From assembly GCF_003387475.1 (NCBI RefSeq), contig NZ_QUNO01000001.1, positions 682,001 to 746,000 on the forward strand: DNA of 64,000 bases. Direction: 5' to 3'. Positions 45,546-55,654 of the stretch are shown here, piece after piece. The DNA is from Kutzneria buriramensis. Its GTDB lineage: Bacteria > Actinomycetota > Actinomycetes > Mycobacteriales > Pseudonocardiaceae. The notes under the pieces are model-generated. The model was not told the origin of the DNA. It made no database searches and worked only from the letters and a program-made list of their open reading frames with translations. The position numbers and the translations under genes are program-made. Numbering within the stretch: the first letter of the stretch is position 1; each line of letters begins with the position of its first letter.

Positions 45546-46919
45546 TCACTCCGGAATCTTCTCGCCTGGAGGGAATCGATCGTAACGCCCGGCGTTGCTG
45601 GGCACCCCTCGCAGCATCAGGTTGCAGTTGGCGCAGCACGGGGCCTGCTCGATGCCGCCGCTGCGGAACGGGTGGTAGTTGTCCACCCGCATCTCGGCCA
45701 GCGCGCCGGGACCGTCGTCGAAGCCCCGGGCACGACGCTCCCACAGCAACGCGTTGGCGGCCTTCACCTCGGCGTGGCCGAGCGGCCTGTCGGGGTGGGG
45801 TCGATCGCGCGTCGCGCCGGTGGTGTCGTCCTCCACCGGATAGCCGCCCGGCTTGTTGTTCATGTCCTCCAGGTGCTGGCGCAGCGTCGGGTGCAGGTCG
45901 GCCTTGGGGATCACGTCCGCGTCGGACCCGTTGACGCCCTCGTAGACCAGGCCGGTGCGCATGTCCATGCCGACCGCCGTGACGCCGACGTTGGCCTGGC
46001 TGAACACGTCGCCGGTCCGGGGAGGCGTCGGCTTCTCCGGCATCTTCGGCTCGGGCGGGAAGTGCGGCTCCCGCCCCTCGGCCTTGGCCGCCGCGGCCTC
46101 CTGCTTGCGCTGCTCGACCCAGGCGCGCTTCTCCTCGTGGTAGGCCTGCAGCTGCTGCTTGTGCTCGCCGACCTTTCGTTGGTAGTCGAGATGGTCCTGC
46201 TTCGCCTGCTGCTGCGGGGCGCGGTACTGGTTGGCGCGGTGCTCGGCGACGTGCGTGACGTAATCCTTGGACGTCCGGTCGCCGACATGCGTGATCAGCC
46301 CGGTCTCCTCGTCCCTGACCACGCCCTCGGTGTGGCTGAGGTCCGCCAGCTTGTGCGGCGCGGGGTCGAGTGACGGCGCCGGCATGTGCTCGGGCGACGC
46401 GGAGCTGATGTGGGTGCTGGCCGCGCTGCCGCGATAGCCGGCCGGATGGTTGAGGTCGCCGGACACGTGCGTCGGCTCCTCGTCCTCGCCGCCACCGCCG
46501 GTGCGGACCTTCGGCGGCTTGCGACCGCCTCCACCGCCTCCACCGGAGACAGGAGCCGCCGAGCGTTCACCGCCGCCGGGCAGGCGCTTGGACTTCGCGT
46601 CGGGATGGTGTTTGAGCAGCCTGTCCCGCGCGTTGAGGTCGGCTTCCTCGTGCAGGTCCCCGGTCTTGCCCAGGTTCTGCCCGGCCCGCTCGGCGACGCG
46701 GCCGCCCTCCTTGAACACCGTGCCGGTGACCTCCACGCCCCGGCCCATCGCCTTGGCCACCACCGACCCGATGCCGGACCGGTCGCCCTGGGCGTGGTCG
46801 ACCAGGTTCTGACCGGTGTCGTCGAGCTTCTCGCCGGCGGCGGCCACGGTCCGCCCGAACCGCGACAGCTTGCCGCCCGATCGACGCAGGTGATCCGGGT
46901 TGCTGTGGATCTTGCTCAC
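45546..46919 (-). CDS. Polymorphic toxin with YwqJ-like deaminase C-terminal domain
   Basis: 457 residues from a GTG at 46919 (GGGAGG 8 nt upstream). The first 110 residues are helical and WXG100/ESX-like (HSNPDHLRRSGGKLSRFGRTVAAAGEKLDDTG), suggesting type VII-like export. A low-complexity Gly/Pro region (about 120-300) links to the C-terminal domain (about 305-457): DVFSQANVGVTAVGMDMRTG, the zinc/catalytic motif GHAEVKAANALLWERR and CCANCNLMLRGV (HAE plus CxxC, as in cytidine-deaminase-fold enzymes). A nucleic-acid or nucleotide deaminase toxin is inferred. Immunity-like genes and endonuclease V follow on the same strand. Confidence 0.82.
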   Translation of the reverse strand: MSKIHSNPDHLRRSGGKLSRFGRTVAAAGEKLDDTGQNLVDHAQGDRSGIGSVVAKAMGRGVEVTGTVFKEGGRVAERAGQNLGKTGDLHEEADLNARDRLLKHHPDAKSKRLPGGGERSAAPVSGGGGGGGRKPPKVRTGGGGEDEEPTHVSGDLNHPAGYRGSAASTHISSASPEHMPAPSLDPAPHKLADLSHTEGVVRDEETGLITHVGDRTSKDYVTHVAEHRANQYRAPQQQAKQDHLDYQRKVGEHKQQLQAYHEEKRAWVEQRKQEAAAAKAEGREPHFPPEPKMPEKPTPPRTGDVFSQANVGVTAVGMDMRTGLVYEGVNGSDADVIPKADLHPTLRQHLEDMNNKPGGYPVEDDTTGATRDRPHPDRPLGHAEVKAANALLWERRARGFDDGPGALAEMRVDNYHPFRSGGIEQAPCCANCNLMLRGVPSNAGRYDRFPPGEKIPE

Positions 46920-47166
46920 GCCGACGGCCTCCCGGGTGTCCTCGATTGCCCGTTTTGACGCTATCAGCCGCCGTCGCGTTCCTCGGTGACTGAGCGTGAT
47001 CACGTGCCGACAATTCGTCCGAGCGGGTCAACGATTCGGTTACACGGACCGTGACCGGTGTCCTGGGCCAAGGACCGGGAGGTACCGTCTGGCCCTCGGC
47101 GGGACCGACACCGAAAACGGGGTCGGGGCATCGCAAGTCCGCCGAAGCAGGGAGAGGACGACAACC

Positions 47167-48318
47167 GTGCGTCGAATGCGTGGAGTAGCGGTGGCGGCGA
47201 TCGCGCTGACCAGCGTGATGTCGATGGCCGCGTGTGCCAAGGACAGCTCGTCCAGCGGTGCGGGCGGCAGCAGCAACAGCGCGTCGTCGGGCAGCGGCTG
47301 CAAGCTGTCCACGCCGCCGACCGCGGCGGCGGCCGGCACGACGACGACGGGCAGCTCGACCAAGGTCGACGGCAGTGCCCTCAAGGTCGGCCTGGCCTAC
47401 GACATCGGCGGCCGCGGCGACGCGTCGTTCAACGACGCGGCGGCGGCGGGCCTGGACCTGGCCAAGTCGCAGCTGGGCGTGAAGGCCGAGAACATCAAGG
47501 AGACCACCGCCTCGCCCAACGAGTCGGACGCGGCCAAGGAGACCCGGCTGCGCCAGCTGGCGCAGGAGGGCTACAACCCGATCGTCACGGTCGGCTTCGC
47601 CTACGCCCCGGCGCTCCAGAACGTGGCCAAAGACTTCCCGCAGACCAAGTTCGCGATCGTGGACTCCACGGTCGACAACTCCCCGAACGTCACCCCGCTG
47701 ACCTTCACCGAGGAGCAGGGCTCCTTCCTCGTCGGCGTGATCGCGGCGTACAAGTCCAAGGCCTGCCACGTGGGCTTCGTCGGCGGCGTGAACGTGCCGC
47801 TGATCCAGAAGTTCCAGGCCGGCTTCGACGCGGGCGCCAAGGCCGCCGCGCCGGACATCAAGATCGAGGACAAGTACATCACCCCGGCCGGCGACTTCAC
47901 CGGCTTCCAGGCCCCGGACAAGGGCCGCCTGGTCGCCCAGGGCGAGCTGTCCGCCGGCGCCGACGTGATCTACCAGGCCGCCGGCAACTCCGGCAAGGGC
48001 ATCTTCGACGCGGTCAAGGCCAAGGGCGGCTCCTACGCCATCGGCGTCGACTCCGACCAGTACAAGCAGGCCGGCGTCGCGGACGACAAGGACGTCATCA
48101 TCTCCTCGATGATGAAGCGCGTCGACACCGCGGTGTACGACTTCCTGCGCGGCGTCGCGTCGAACGACCTGACCGGCATCCCGAAGGTCTTCGACCTCGC
48201 GGTGGGCGGTGTGGACTTCGCCACCTCCGGCGGCAAGGTGGACGACATCAAGAGCACCGTCGACGCCTACAAGGCGCAGATCATCTCCGGCGCGATCAAG
48301 GTCCCCTCGACCATCTAG
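47167..48318 (+). CDS. BMP-family nucleoside-binding lipoprotein (PnrA/BmpA-like)
   Basis: 383 residues, GTG start with GGGAGAGGA upstream. Lipobox MAAC near residue 20, a Ser/Gly linker, then the BMP domain: VGLAYDIGGRGDASFNDAAAAGLDLAK, VGFAYAPALQNVAKDFPQTKFAIVDS, VGFVGGVNVPLIQKFQAGFDAGAKA, IYQAAGNSGKGIFDA. It delivers purine or other nucleosides to the transporter encoded next. The 247-nt upstream region (46920-47166) has no gene and should hold the operon promoter. Confidence 0.94.
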   Translation: MRRMRGVAVAAIALTSVMSMAACAKDSSSSGAGGSSNSASSGSGCKLSTPPTAAAAGTTTTGSSTKVDGSALKVGLAYDIGGRGDASFNDAAAAGLDLAKSQLGVKAENIKETTASPNESDAAKETRLRQLAQEGYNPIVTVGFAYAPALQNVAKDFPQTKFAIVDSTVDNSPNVTPLTFTEEQGSFLVGVIAAYKSKACHVGFVGGVNVPLIQKFQAGFDAGAKAAAPDIKIEDKYITPAGDFTGFQAPDKGRLVAQGELSAGADVIYQAAGNSGKGIFDAVKAKGGSYAIGVDSDQYKQAGVADDKDVIISSMMKRVDTAVYDFLRGVASNDLTGIPKVFDLAVGGVDFATSGGKVDDIKSTVDAYKAQIISGAIKVPSTI

Positions 48319-48346
48319 GTCAGCTGACACGCGCGTCGACCCAGAC

Positions 48347-48385
48347 CTACCGCGGGCCCGCCAGGATTGGCCGGGCCCGCGGTAG
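48347..48385 (+). terminator. Intercistronic hairpin between the BMP gene and the ABC transporter genes
   Basis: Perfect 14-bp stem (48347-48360 with 48372-48385) with an 11-nt loop and no U-run, 19 nt before the ATPase start. It probably lowers read-through or protects the upstream mRNA, so that binding protein exceeds transporter. Confidence 0.65.
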
Positions 48386-48404
48386 TGCTGTAAGGAGTTG
48401 CCCC

Positions 48405-49957
<1,553 letters not shown>

Positions 49958-49958
<1 letters not shown>

Positions 49959-51037
49959 TGCGCTCGCTGCGGGGCAAGTTGCTGCCGCCGGTGGTGGCGA
50001 TCGTGTTCTCGGCGCTGCTGTGCTCGGTGGCGCTGATCATCTCGGGCAGCAATCCGGCCAAGGCGCTGGCCGTGATGGTGGTCCAGGTCGGCCGGGACAC
50101 CACCCTGGTCGACATCGTCAACAGCGCCAGCGTGTACTACCTGGTCGGCATCGCGGTCGCGATCGGGTTCAAGATGAACCTGTTCAACATCGGCGTCGAG
50201 GGCCAGTACCGGATCGGCGCGGCGCTGGCCGCGATCGTCGGCGGCCAGCTGAACATGCCGCCGGTGATCGGCCAGATCGTGATCATCCTGACGGCCATGG
50301 TCGGCGGCGCGGCCTACGCGGCGCTGCCGGCGATCCTCAAGGTCACCCGGGGCGTCAGCGAGGTGATCACCACCATCATGCTGAACGCCATCGCCGGCGG
50401 CATCATCGCGCTGCTGATCAAGCAGGGCGCGTTCGGCGTGCTGAACAACAACAACATCAGCACCAAGCCGATCCCGTCGTCCAACTGGATCCCGGGTATC
50501 TCGTTCGGCTCCGCCGGCACCGTCTTCGGCCTGGTGCTGCTGGCGATCCTGGTCGGCGTCGGCTACTGGGTGCTGCTCAACCGGACCCGGTTCGGCTTCG
50601 AGCTCCAGGCCTCCGGCGAGTCGCCGACCGCGGCCACCGCCGGCGGCGTCGACGCCAAGCGCATGATCGTCATCGCGATGCTGGTGTCCGGCGCGATCGC
50701 CGGCCTCACGGCGCTGCCCGAGGTGCTCGGCCGCGACCACGCGTACACGCTGATCTCCCCGCAGGGTTACGGCTTCACCGGCATCGCGGTCGCGCTGCTC
50801 GGCCGGAACAACCCCGGCGGCATCGCGTTCGGCGCGCTGCTGTGGGCCTTCCTGGACCAGTCCGCGGTGTCGCTGGACGTCATCCAGGTGCCGCGCGAGA
50901 TCGTCACCATCATGCAGGGCGCGATCGTGCTGTCCGTGGTCGTGTCCTACGAGGTGATCCGCCGGCTCGAACTGGCCGCCGAGCAACGCCGGGTCGGCCT
51001 GCAACTGGCCGCCGCGACCACCGGGAGCGCGTCGTGA
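49958..51037 (+). CDS. Nucleoside ABC transporter permease (first)
   Basis: 359 residues, about 8-9 TM helices. NLFNIGVEGQYRIGAALAA and GFTGIAVALLGRNNPGGIAFGALLWAFLD are hallmarks of the YufP-like branch of the BPD_transp_2 family. ATG overlaps the ATPase stop (TGATG) and the stop overlaps the second permease (GTGA). Confidence 0.93.
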
Positions 51038-52296
51038 TCGACACCACCGCAGCGCCGTCGACAACGCCGGTCGCACCCGTCAAGCGACGGATTCCCGCCT
51101 GGGCCAACGGAATCCTGTGGACGCTGGCGTCCATCGTGCTGCTCACCGTGACCGCCGACCTGACCGGCCTGGCCAACATCACGGCGACCGCCACCATCCA
51201 GGCCGGCCTCCAGTTGGCCGTGCCGCTGCTGCTCGCCGGCCTCGGCGGCCTGTGGGCCGAGCGCGCCGGCGTGGTCAACATCGGCCTCGAGGGCATGATG
51301 ATCCTCGGCACCTGGGGCTCGGCCTGGGCCGGCTACCAGTGGGGTCCGTGGGCGGCCGTCGCCGGCGGCATCGTGTTCGGCGCGCTCGGCGGCCTGCTGC
51401 ACGCGGTGGCCACGGTGACCTTCGGCGTCAACCACATCGTCTCCGGTGTGGCGATCAACCTGCTCGGCGCGGGCGTCGCCAAGTACCTGTCCACGCTGCT
51501 GTTCACCAGCGTGTCGCACAACCCGCGGCAGTCGCCGAAGGTGCCGGGCTTCGACACGTACTCCGCCCAGCCGCTCGCGGACTGGTTGGGAGACCTGGAG
51601 AAACAGCAGCGGTACGTGGTCTCCGACATCGCCGGCATCCTGCACGGGCTGCTGTCCGGCGTGTCGCCGCTGACGATGATCACCATCCTGCTGGTGCCGG
51701 TGAGCTACCTGCTGTTGTGGCGCACCCGGTTCGGCCTGCGGCTGCGGTCCTGCGGCGAGAACCCGGTCGCGGCGGAGTCGCTGGGCGTCAACGTGTACCG
51801 GCAGAAGTACCTCGCGGTGATCGTCTCCGGCGGCTTCGCCGGGCTCGGCGGCGCCGCGCTGGTGCTGGCCCCCGGCCAGAACGGCTACCTGGAGAACCAG
51901 ACCAACGGCCGCGGCTACATCGGTCTGGCCGCCATGATCTTCGGCAACTGGCGGCCCGGCGGCCTGCTCGGTGGCGCGGCGCTGTTCGGCTACGCCGACG
52001 GCCTCCAGACGCTGACCGACGGCAAGACCGTGCTGGGCCTGTTCTACGGCGTGGCCCTGCTGATCTGGGTGATCGCGCTGGTGCAGCTGATCCGTCGCAA
52101 GTGGATCGTCGGCCTGATCGCGGTGCTCGCCGGCGGCGCGCTGTACCTGCTGTACCTGTCGATCGACTCGCTGCCGTCGGAGCTGACCACCTACCTGCCG
52201 CACATCGTGACGATCGTGGTGCTGGCGATGTCGGCCCAACGATTGCGGATGCCCGCGGCCGACGGTCTGATCTACCGACGAGGACAGGGAAGTTAG
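51034..52296 (+). CDS. Nucleoside ABC transporter permease (second)
   Basis: 420 residues, GTG start. ERAGVVNIGLEGMMILGTWGSAWAGY, FGVNHIVSGVAINLLGAG, CGENPVAAESLGVNV and GRGYIGLAAMIFGNWRPGGLLGGAALFGYADGLQ identify the YufQ-like branch. At the C-terminus two extra TM segments are present. The stop is directly abutted by the TTG start of cdd. Confidence 0.93.
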   Translation: MIDTTAAPSTTPVAPVKRRIPAWANGILWTLASIVLLTVTADLTGLANITATATIQAGLQLAVPLLLAGLGGLWAERAGVVNIGLEGMMILGTWGSAWAGYQWGPWAAVAGGIVFGALGGLLHAVATVTFGVNHIVSGVAINLLGAGVAKYLSTLLFTSVSHNPRQSPKVPGFDTYSAQPLADWLGDLEKQQRYVVSDIAGILHGLLSGVSPLTMITILLVPVSYLLLWRTRFGLRLRSCGENPVAAESLGVNVYRQKYLAVIVSGGFAGLGGAALVLAPGQNGYLENQTNGRGYIGLAAMIFGNWRPGGLLGGAALFGYADGLQTLTDGKTVLGLFYGVALLIWVIALVQLIRRKWIVGLIAVLAGGALYLLYLSIDSLPSELTTYLPHIVTIVVLAMSAQRLRMPAADGLIYRRGQGS

Positions 52297-52686
52297 TTGT
52301 CCACTGTGGACTGGGATGAACTGCGGCGGCTCGCCGTGGTCGCGGCGGCGTCGGCCTACTGCCCCTACTCGGGGCTGCAGGTCGGGGCCGCCGCCCTGTG
52401 TGACGACGGCCGCGTCGTGACCGGCTGCAACGTGGAGAACGCCGCCTACGGCGTGGCTTTGTGCGCCGAGTGCACGATGGCCGGGCAGCTGCGGCTGACC
52501 GGCGGCGGCAAGTTCGTGGCGGTCGCCTGTCGCAGCGGCAAGGGCGAGTTGCTCATGCCGTGCGGACGCTGCCGGCAGATCATCTACGAGCTGGGCGGCC
52601 CCGACTGTCTGGTGGACACCCCGCGCGGTGTGCTTACGATGCGGGAAGTTCTGCCAGACGCGTTCGGACCCGAGGATCTGCCGTGA
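52297..52686 (+). CDS. cdd: Cytidine deaminase
   Basis: 129 residues, TTG start immediately after the permease stop (TAGTTG); a GTG three codons further in is possible. Zinc and proton-shuttle motifs CNVENAAYGVALCAEC (C-A-E) and LLMPCGRCRQ are intact, the all-Cys ligand type of tetrameric CDAs. Converts imported cytidine/deoxycytidine to uridine/deoxyuridine. Confidence 0.95.
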   Translation: MSTVDWDELRRLAVVAAASAYCPYSGLQVGAAALCDDGRVVTGCNVENAAYGVALCAECTMAGQLRLTGGGKFVAVACRSGKGELLMPCGRCRQIIYELGGPDCLVDTPRGVLTMREVLPDAFGPEDLP

Positions 52687-52759
52687 GCGAGCTTGCGAGC
52701 GAACCATCGAACACTGCGCCCTTGGCCGCAGGCCCGACGAGCACTAGCGAGGAGGGTCT

Positions 52760-54040
52760 GTGAGCCACTTCAATGCCGTCGAGATCATCCGCCACAAGCG
52801 GGACCGGCGGACCCTGACCGCCGACCAGATCGACTGGGTGGTCGACGCCTACACCCGCGGCGTGGTCGCCGACGAGCAGATGTCGGCGCTGGCCATGGCG
52901 ATCTTCCTGAACGGCATGGACGCCACGGAGACCGCCCGGTGGACGCGGGCGATGGTCGAGTCCGGAGAGCGGCTGTCGCTGCACGTGGACCGGCCCACCG
53001 TGGACAAGCACTCCACCGGCGGCGTCGGCGACAAGATCACGCTGCCGCTGGCCCCGCTGGTCGCCGCCTGCGGCGCGGCCGTGCCGCAGCTGTCCGGCCG
53101 CGGGCTCGGGCACACCGGCGGCACGCTGGACAAGCTGGAGTCCATCCCGGGCTGGCGGGCCCAGCTGTCCACTGAGGACATCCAGGCGCAGCTGCGTTCC
53201 GTGGGCGCGGTCGTGTGCGCCGCCACCGAGGGGCTCGCGCCGGCCGACCGCAAGCTGTACGCGCTGCGGGACGTCACCGGGACCGTCGAGTCGGTGCCGC
53301 TGATCGCCAGCTCGATCATGAGCAAGAAGATCGCCGAGGGCGCCGGTTCGCTGGTGCTGGACGTCAAGGTCGGCTCCGGCGCGTTCATGAAGAACCTCGC
53401 CGACGCCACGGAGTTGGCGCGGGCATTGGTGTCCATCGGCGTCGACCACGGGCTGCGCATCAGCGCCATGCTGACCGACATGTCGGTGCCGCTGGGCCGG
53501 GCCGTCGGCAACGCCGTCGAGGTCGCCGAGTCCGTCGAGGTGCTCAAGGGCGGCGGCCCCGCCGACGTCGTCGAGCTGACCGTCGCGTTGGCCCGGGAGA
53601 TGCTGTCGCTGGCCGGACTGTCCGATGTGGACCCCGCCGGCGTGCTTGCCGGTGGCCGCGCGTACGAGACCTGGTGTCGCATGATTGCCGCGCAGGGTGG
53701 AGACCCCGAGGCGCCGTTGCCGGTGGCCGAGCACGTCGAGGTCGTCGAGGCGGCCGAGGACGGTGTGCTCATCGACCTGGACGCTTACGCGATCGGCGTG
53801 GCGGCTTGGCGGCTCGGCGCCGGCCGCGCCCGCAAGGAGGACCCGGTGCAGCACGCCGCCGGCGTTCTGTGCCTGGCCAAGCCGGGGGAGACCGTCGAAA
53901 AGGGACAGCCGCTGCTGGAACTGCGCACCGACACCCCGGAACTGCTGGCCGCCGGCCGCGACGCCCTCACCGACGGCATCCGCATCGGCGACGCCCCGGT
54001 GCGGCGGAACCCGCTGGTGATCGACACCATCAGGGGCTGA
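52760..54040 (+). CDS. deoA: Thymidine/pyrimidine-nucleoside phosphorylase
   Basis: 426 residues, GTG start with GGAGGG 4 nt upstream. Signature DKHSTGGVGDKITLPLAPLVAACG and PQLSGRGLGHTGGTLDKLESIPGW (phosphate and base binding), VKVGSGAFMK, and the C-terminal alpha/beta hammerhead domain are present. It cleaves (deoxy)uridine/thymidine phosphorolytically, the step after cdd. The 73-nt gap from cdd carries a small palindrome (GAGCGAGCTTGCGAGCGAA). Confidence 0.95.
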   Translation: MSHFNAVEIIRHKRDRRTLTADQIDWVVDAYTRGVVADEQMSALAMAIFLNGMDATETARWTRAMVESGERLSLHVDRPTVDKHSTGGVGDKITLPLAPLVAACGAAVPQLSGRGLGHTGGTLDKLESIPGWRAQLSTEDIQAQLRSVGAVVCAATEGLAPADRKLYALRDVTGTVESVPLIASSIMSKKIAEGAGSLVLDVKVGSGAFMKNLADATELARALVSIGVDHGLRISAMLTDMSVPLGRAVGNAVEVAESVEVLKGGGPADVVELTVALAREMLSLAGLSDVDPAGVLAGGRAYETWCRMIAAQGGDPEAPLPVAEHVEVVEAAEDGVLIDLDAYAIGVAAWRLGAGRARKEDPVQHAAGVLCLAKPGETVEKGQPLLELRTDTPELLAAGRDALTDGIRIGDAPVRRNPLVIDTIRG

Positions 54041-54060
54041 GGTTCGGTAGCCACCAGTTC

Positions 54061-54164
54061 GCGAGGCCGCCGCCGATGCCTGGACCGCGGGCAGTTGTCG
54101 ATCGAGTCTGTTCATCGATCGACAACTGACAAGGGAAGGCATCGGCCTCGTGGGCGGCCGAGCC
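54061..54164 (+). repeat. Intergenic nested-palindrome element, copy 3
   Basis: Identical to 18409-18512 over 104 bp. Hairpin pairs: GGCCGC 54065-54070 with 54154-54159; GCCGATGCCT 54072-54081 with 54137-54146; inner 14-bp stem 54092-54105 with 54115-54128, loop 9 nt. The CCGCGCGG tail of copy 2 is replaced here by a different short palindrome (GACGCCGAAGGCGGCGCC, 54167-54184). Located between the converging deoA and SUKH genes. Confidence 0.88.
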
Positions 54165-54196
54165 GCGACGCCGAAGGCGGCGCCAAGAACACAGCA

Positions 54197-54778
54197 TCAA
54201 CTCGTGCGCCAGTCGATGCGGCCGTCGGTGGTCGTGTCCGGGCGGGAGTGCCGCACCTTCGACCGGTCCTCCAGCGCGGTGGCGATCTGCTCCAGCATCT
54301 CGGTGATGCTGCGCCATTCCGGCCCGTGCGCCTCGGCCCGCTCGTGGTCCCACTCCATGACGCAGCCGCGCATCGGGCCGGGCCGCAGGTCGACGACCAG
54401 CGCGTCGCCGAGGCCGTCGAAGGCGAAGGGCACCCACAACGGGTGGTAGCTGCTGCCGGTGGAGCCGGCGTCCGGGCCGCACTCCGGCGTGTCCCAGGTG
54501 TCGGCCCAGAGTTTGCGCTGCACGCGGAACGCGTCGAGCGCACCCTGCGGGCCGTGCGGCGTGTAGAACGGCGGGATGATCTCGGCGAACGCCGAATTCC
54601 CGGTGCCGCCGCACACCGACCACCACTCGTGCAGGTCGTCGGGCAGCTCGACACCGATCTCCTGCTCCAGGATCACGACATCTTCCCGGTCCGCCATCGT
54701 GCGCAGCACCGACCCGGTGGACGGTGCGTAGAAGGACAGCCAGCGCACGATCCGACCCCACGCGTCGGCCACTGCCAT
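54197..54778 (-). CDS. SMI1/KNR4 (SUKH) family protein
   Basis: 193 residues, ATG start. The SUKH core is visible: REDVVILEQEIGVELPDDLHEWWSVCGGTG, a Trp-rich middle and GDALVVDLRPGPMRGCVMEWDHE, followed by SITEMLEQIATALED. Many SUKH proteins are immunity proteins against diverse nuclease and deaminase toxins, but none is encoded next to it. It ends next to repeat copy 3. Confidence 0.88.
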   Translation of the reverse strand: MAVADAWGRIVRWLSFYAPSTGSVLRTMADREDVVILEQEIGVELPDDLHEWWSVCGGTGNSAFAEIIPPFYTPHGPQGALDAFRVQRKLWADTWDTPECGPDAGSTGSSYHPLWVPFAFDGLGDALVVDLRPGPMRGCVMEWDHERAEAHGPEWRSITEMLEQIATALEDRSKVRHSRPDTTTDGRIDWRTS

Positions 54779-54911
54779 TTGTTCATGATCGAGTAAGAAC
54801 GGCCGTACCGGTACCGCCCAACGGAGGACGACCGGGCGAATCGGGCGTCCGGCTGACCATCCCGCGCTGAACGGGTTAACCTGCGGCTTTCACCCGACGA
54901 GGGGACTGCTC

Positions 54912-55574
54912 GTGTCCGACACCGAGACGATGTGGACGACGGCCGACGACGGTCGCGCCCCCAAACGTCCGGACCGTCGGCCGCTGATCGCCTTCCTGGT
55001 CGTGCTGGCCATCACGCTGATCGCCGCCGCGCTGATGGGCGGCTACCTGCTGGGGCTGCGCACCGCCGAGTCCGAGCGGGCCGCCTTCCCGTCCACCAGT
55101 CCGCCCGCGCCGACGGCCACCACGCCGGCCGCCGCGACGACGACGCCGACCACCACCGACACGACGACCGCCACCACGACCACCGGGCTGGGTGTCGGCA
55201 CCGTCCGCAATTCCACCCCGCCCGGCTCGCCGGTCGTGCTCAACGTCGGCTACGGCGTGAACCTGGACAGCAACCAGCCCAACTGGGACGTCGTCATGAA
55301 CAGCGATCCCGCCTATTTCAACGACCTCCGGTACGACACCCAGGACACCGTGCTGGGCTCCGGCCGGGGCTTCGCGCCGACCCAGCAGAACGCCGGCTAC
55401 GCCGACTGCGCGGCCGCCACCGCCTACGCGCCGACGCTGTCCGTGAACCAGATCCTGGCCGGCGGGGCGTACTGCACGACCAGCGCCCAGGGCCGGTTCG
55501 CGCTGGTCGTGTTCCATCCGGCGGTCGGCGCACAGGTCACCTTCGACCTCACCGTGTGGGAGAAGACCCCCTAG
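54912..55574 (+). CDS. Membrane-anchored hypothetical protein with Thr-rich linker
   Basis: 220 residues, GTG start. An N-terminal cytoplasmic 23 residues, one TM helix (about 24-48), a Thr/Ala/Pro linker (about 62-95), then an extracellular beta-rich domain (about 100-220) with Cys pair CAAATAYAP...AYCTTS and the final VTFDLTVWEKTP. Family not recognised; the layout resembles actinobacterial secreted sensor-like or ligand-binding proteins. Confidence 0.75.
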   Translation: MSDTETMWTTADDGRAPKRPDRRPLIAFLVVLAITLIAAALMGGYLLGLRTAESERAAFPSTSPPAPTATTPAAATTTPTTTDTTTATTTTGLGVGTVRNSTPPGSPVVLNVGYGVNLDSNQPNWDVVMNSDPAYFNDLRYDTQDTVLGSGRGFAPTQQNAGYADCAAATAYAPTLSVNQILAGGAYCTTSAQGRFALVVFHPAVGAQVTFDLTVWEKTP

Positions 55575-55654
55575 TCAACTGTGATGATCCGGCGACCACG
55601 TAGCATCTGCGGCGTTCCCGCAGACAGCGCTGGCCGTGACCGGGAGGTCTCCAG

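Noticed and set aside
52687-52759. Small gene between cdd and deoA
   Set aside because: Only an extended frame without a start context is present; the segment holds a short palindrome and the deoA Shine-Dalgarno.
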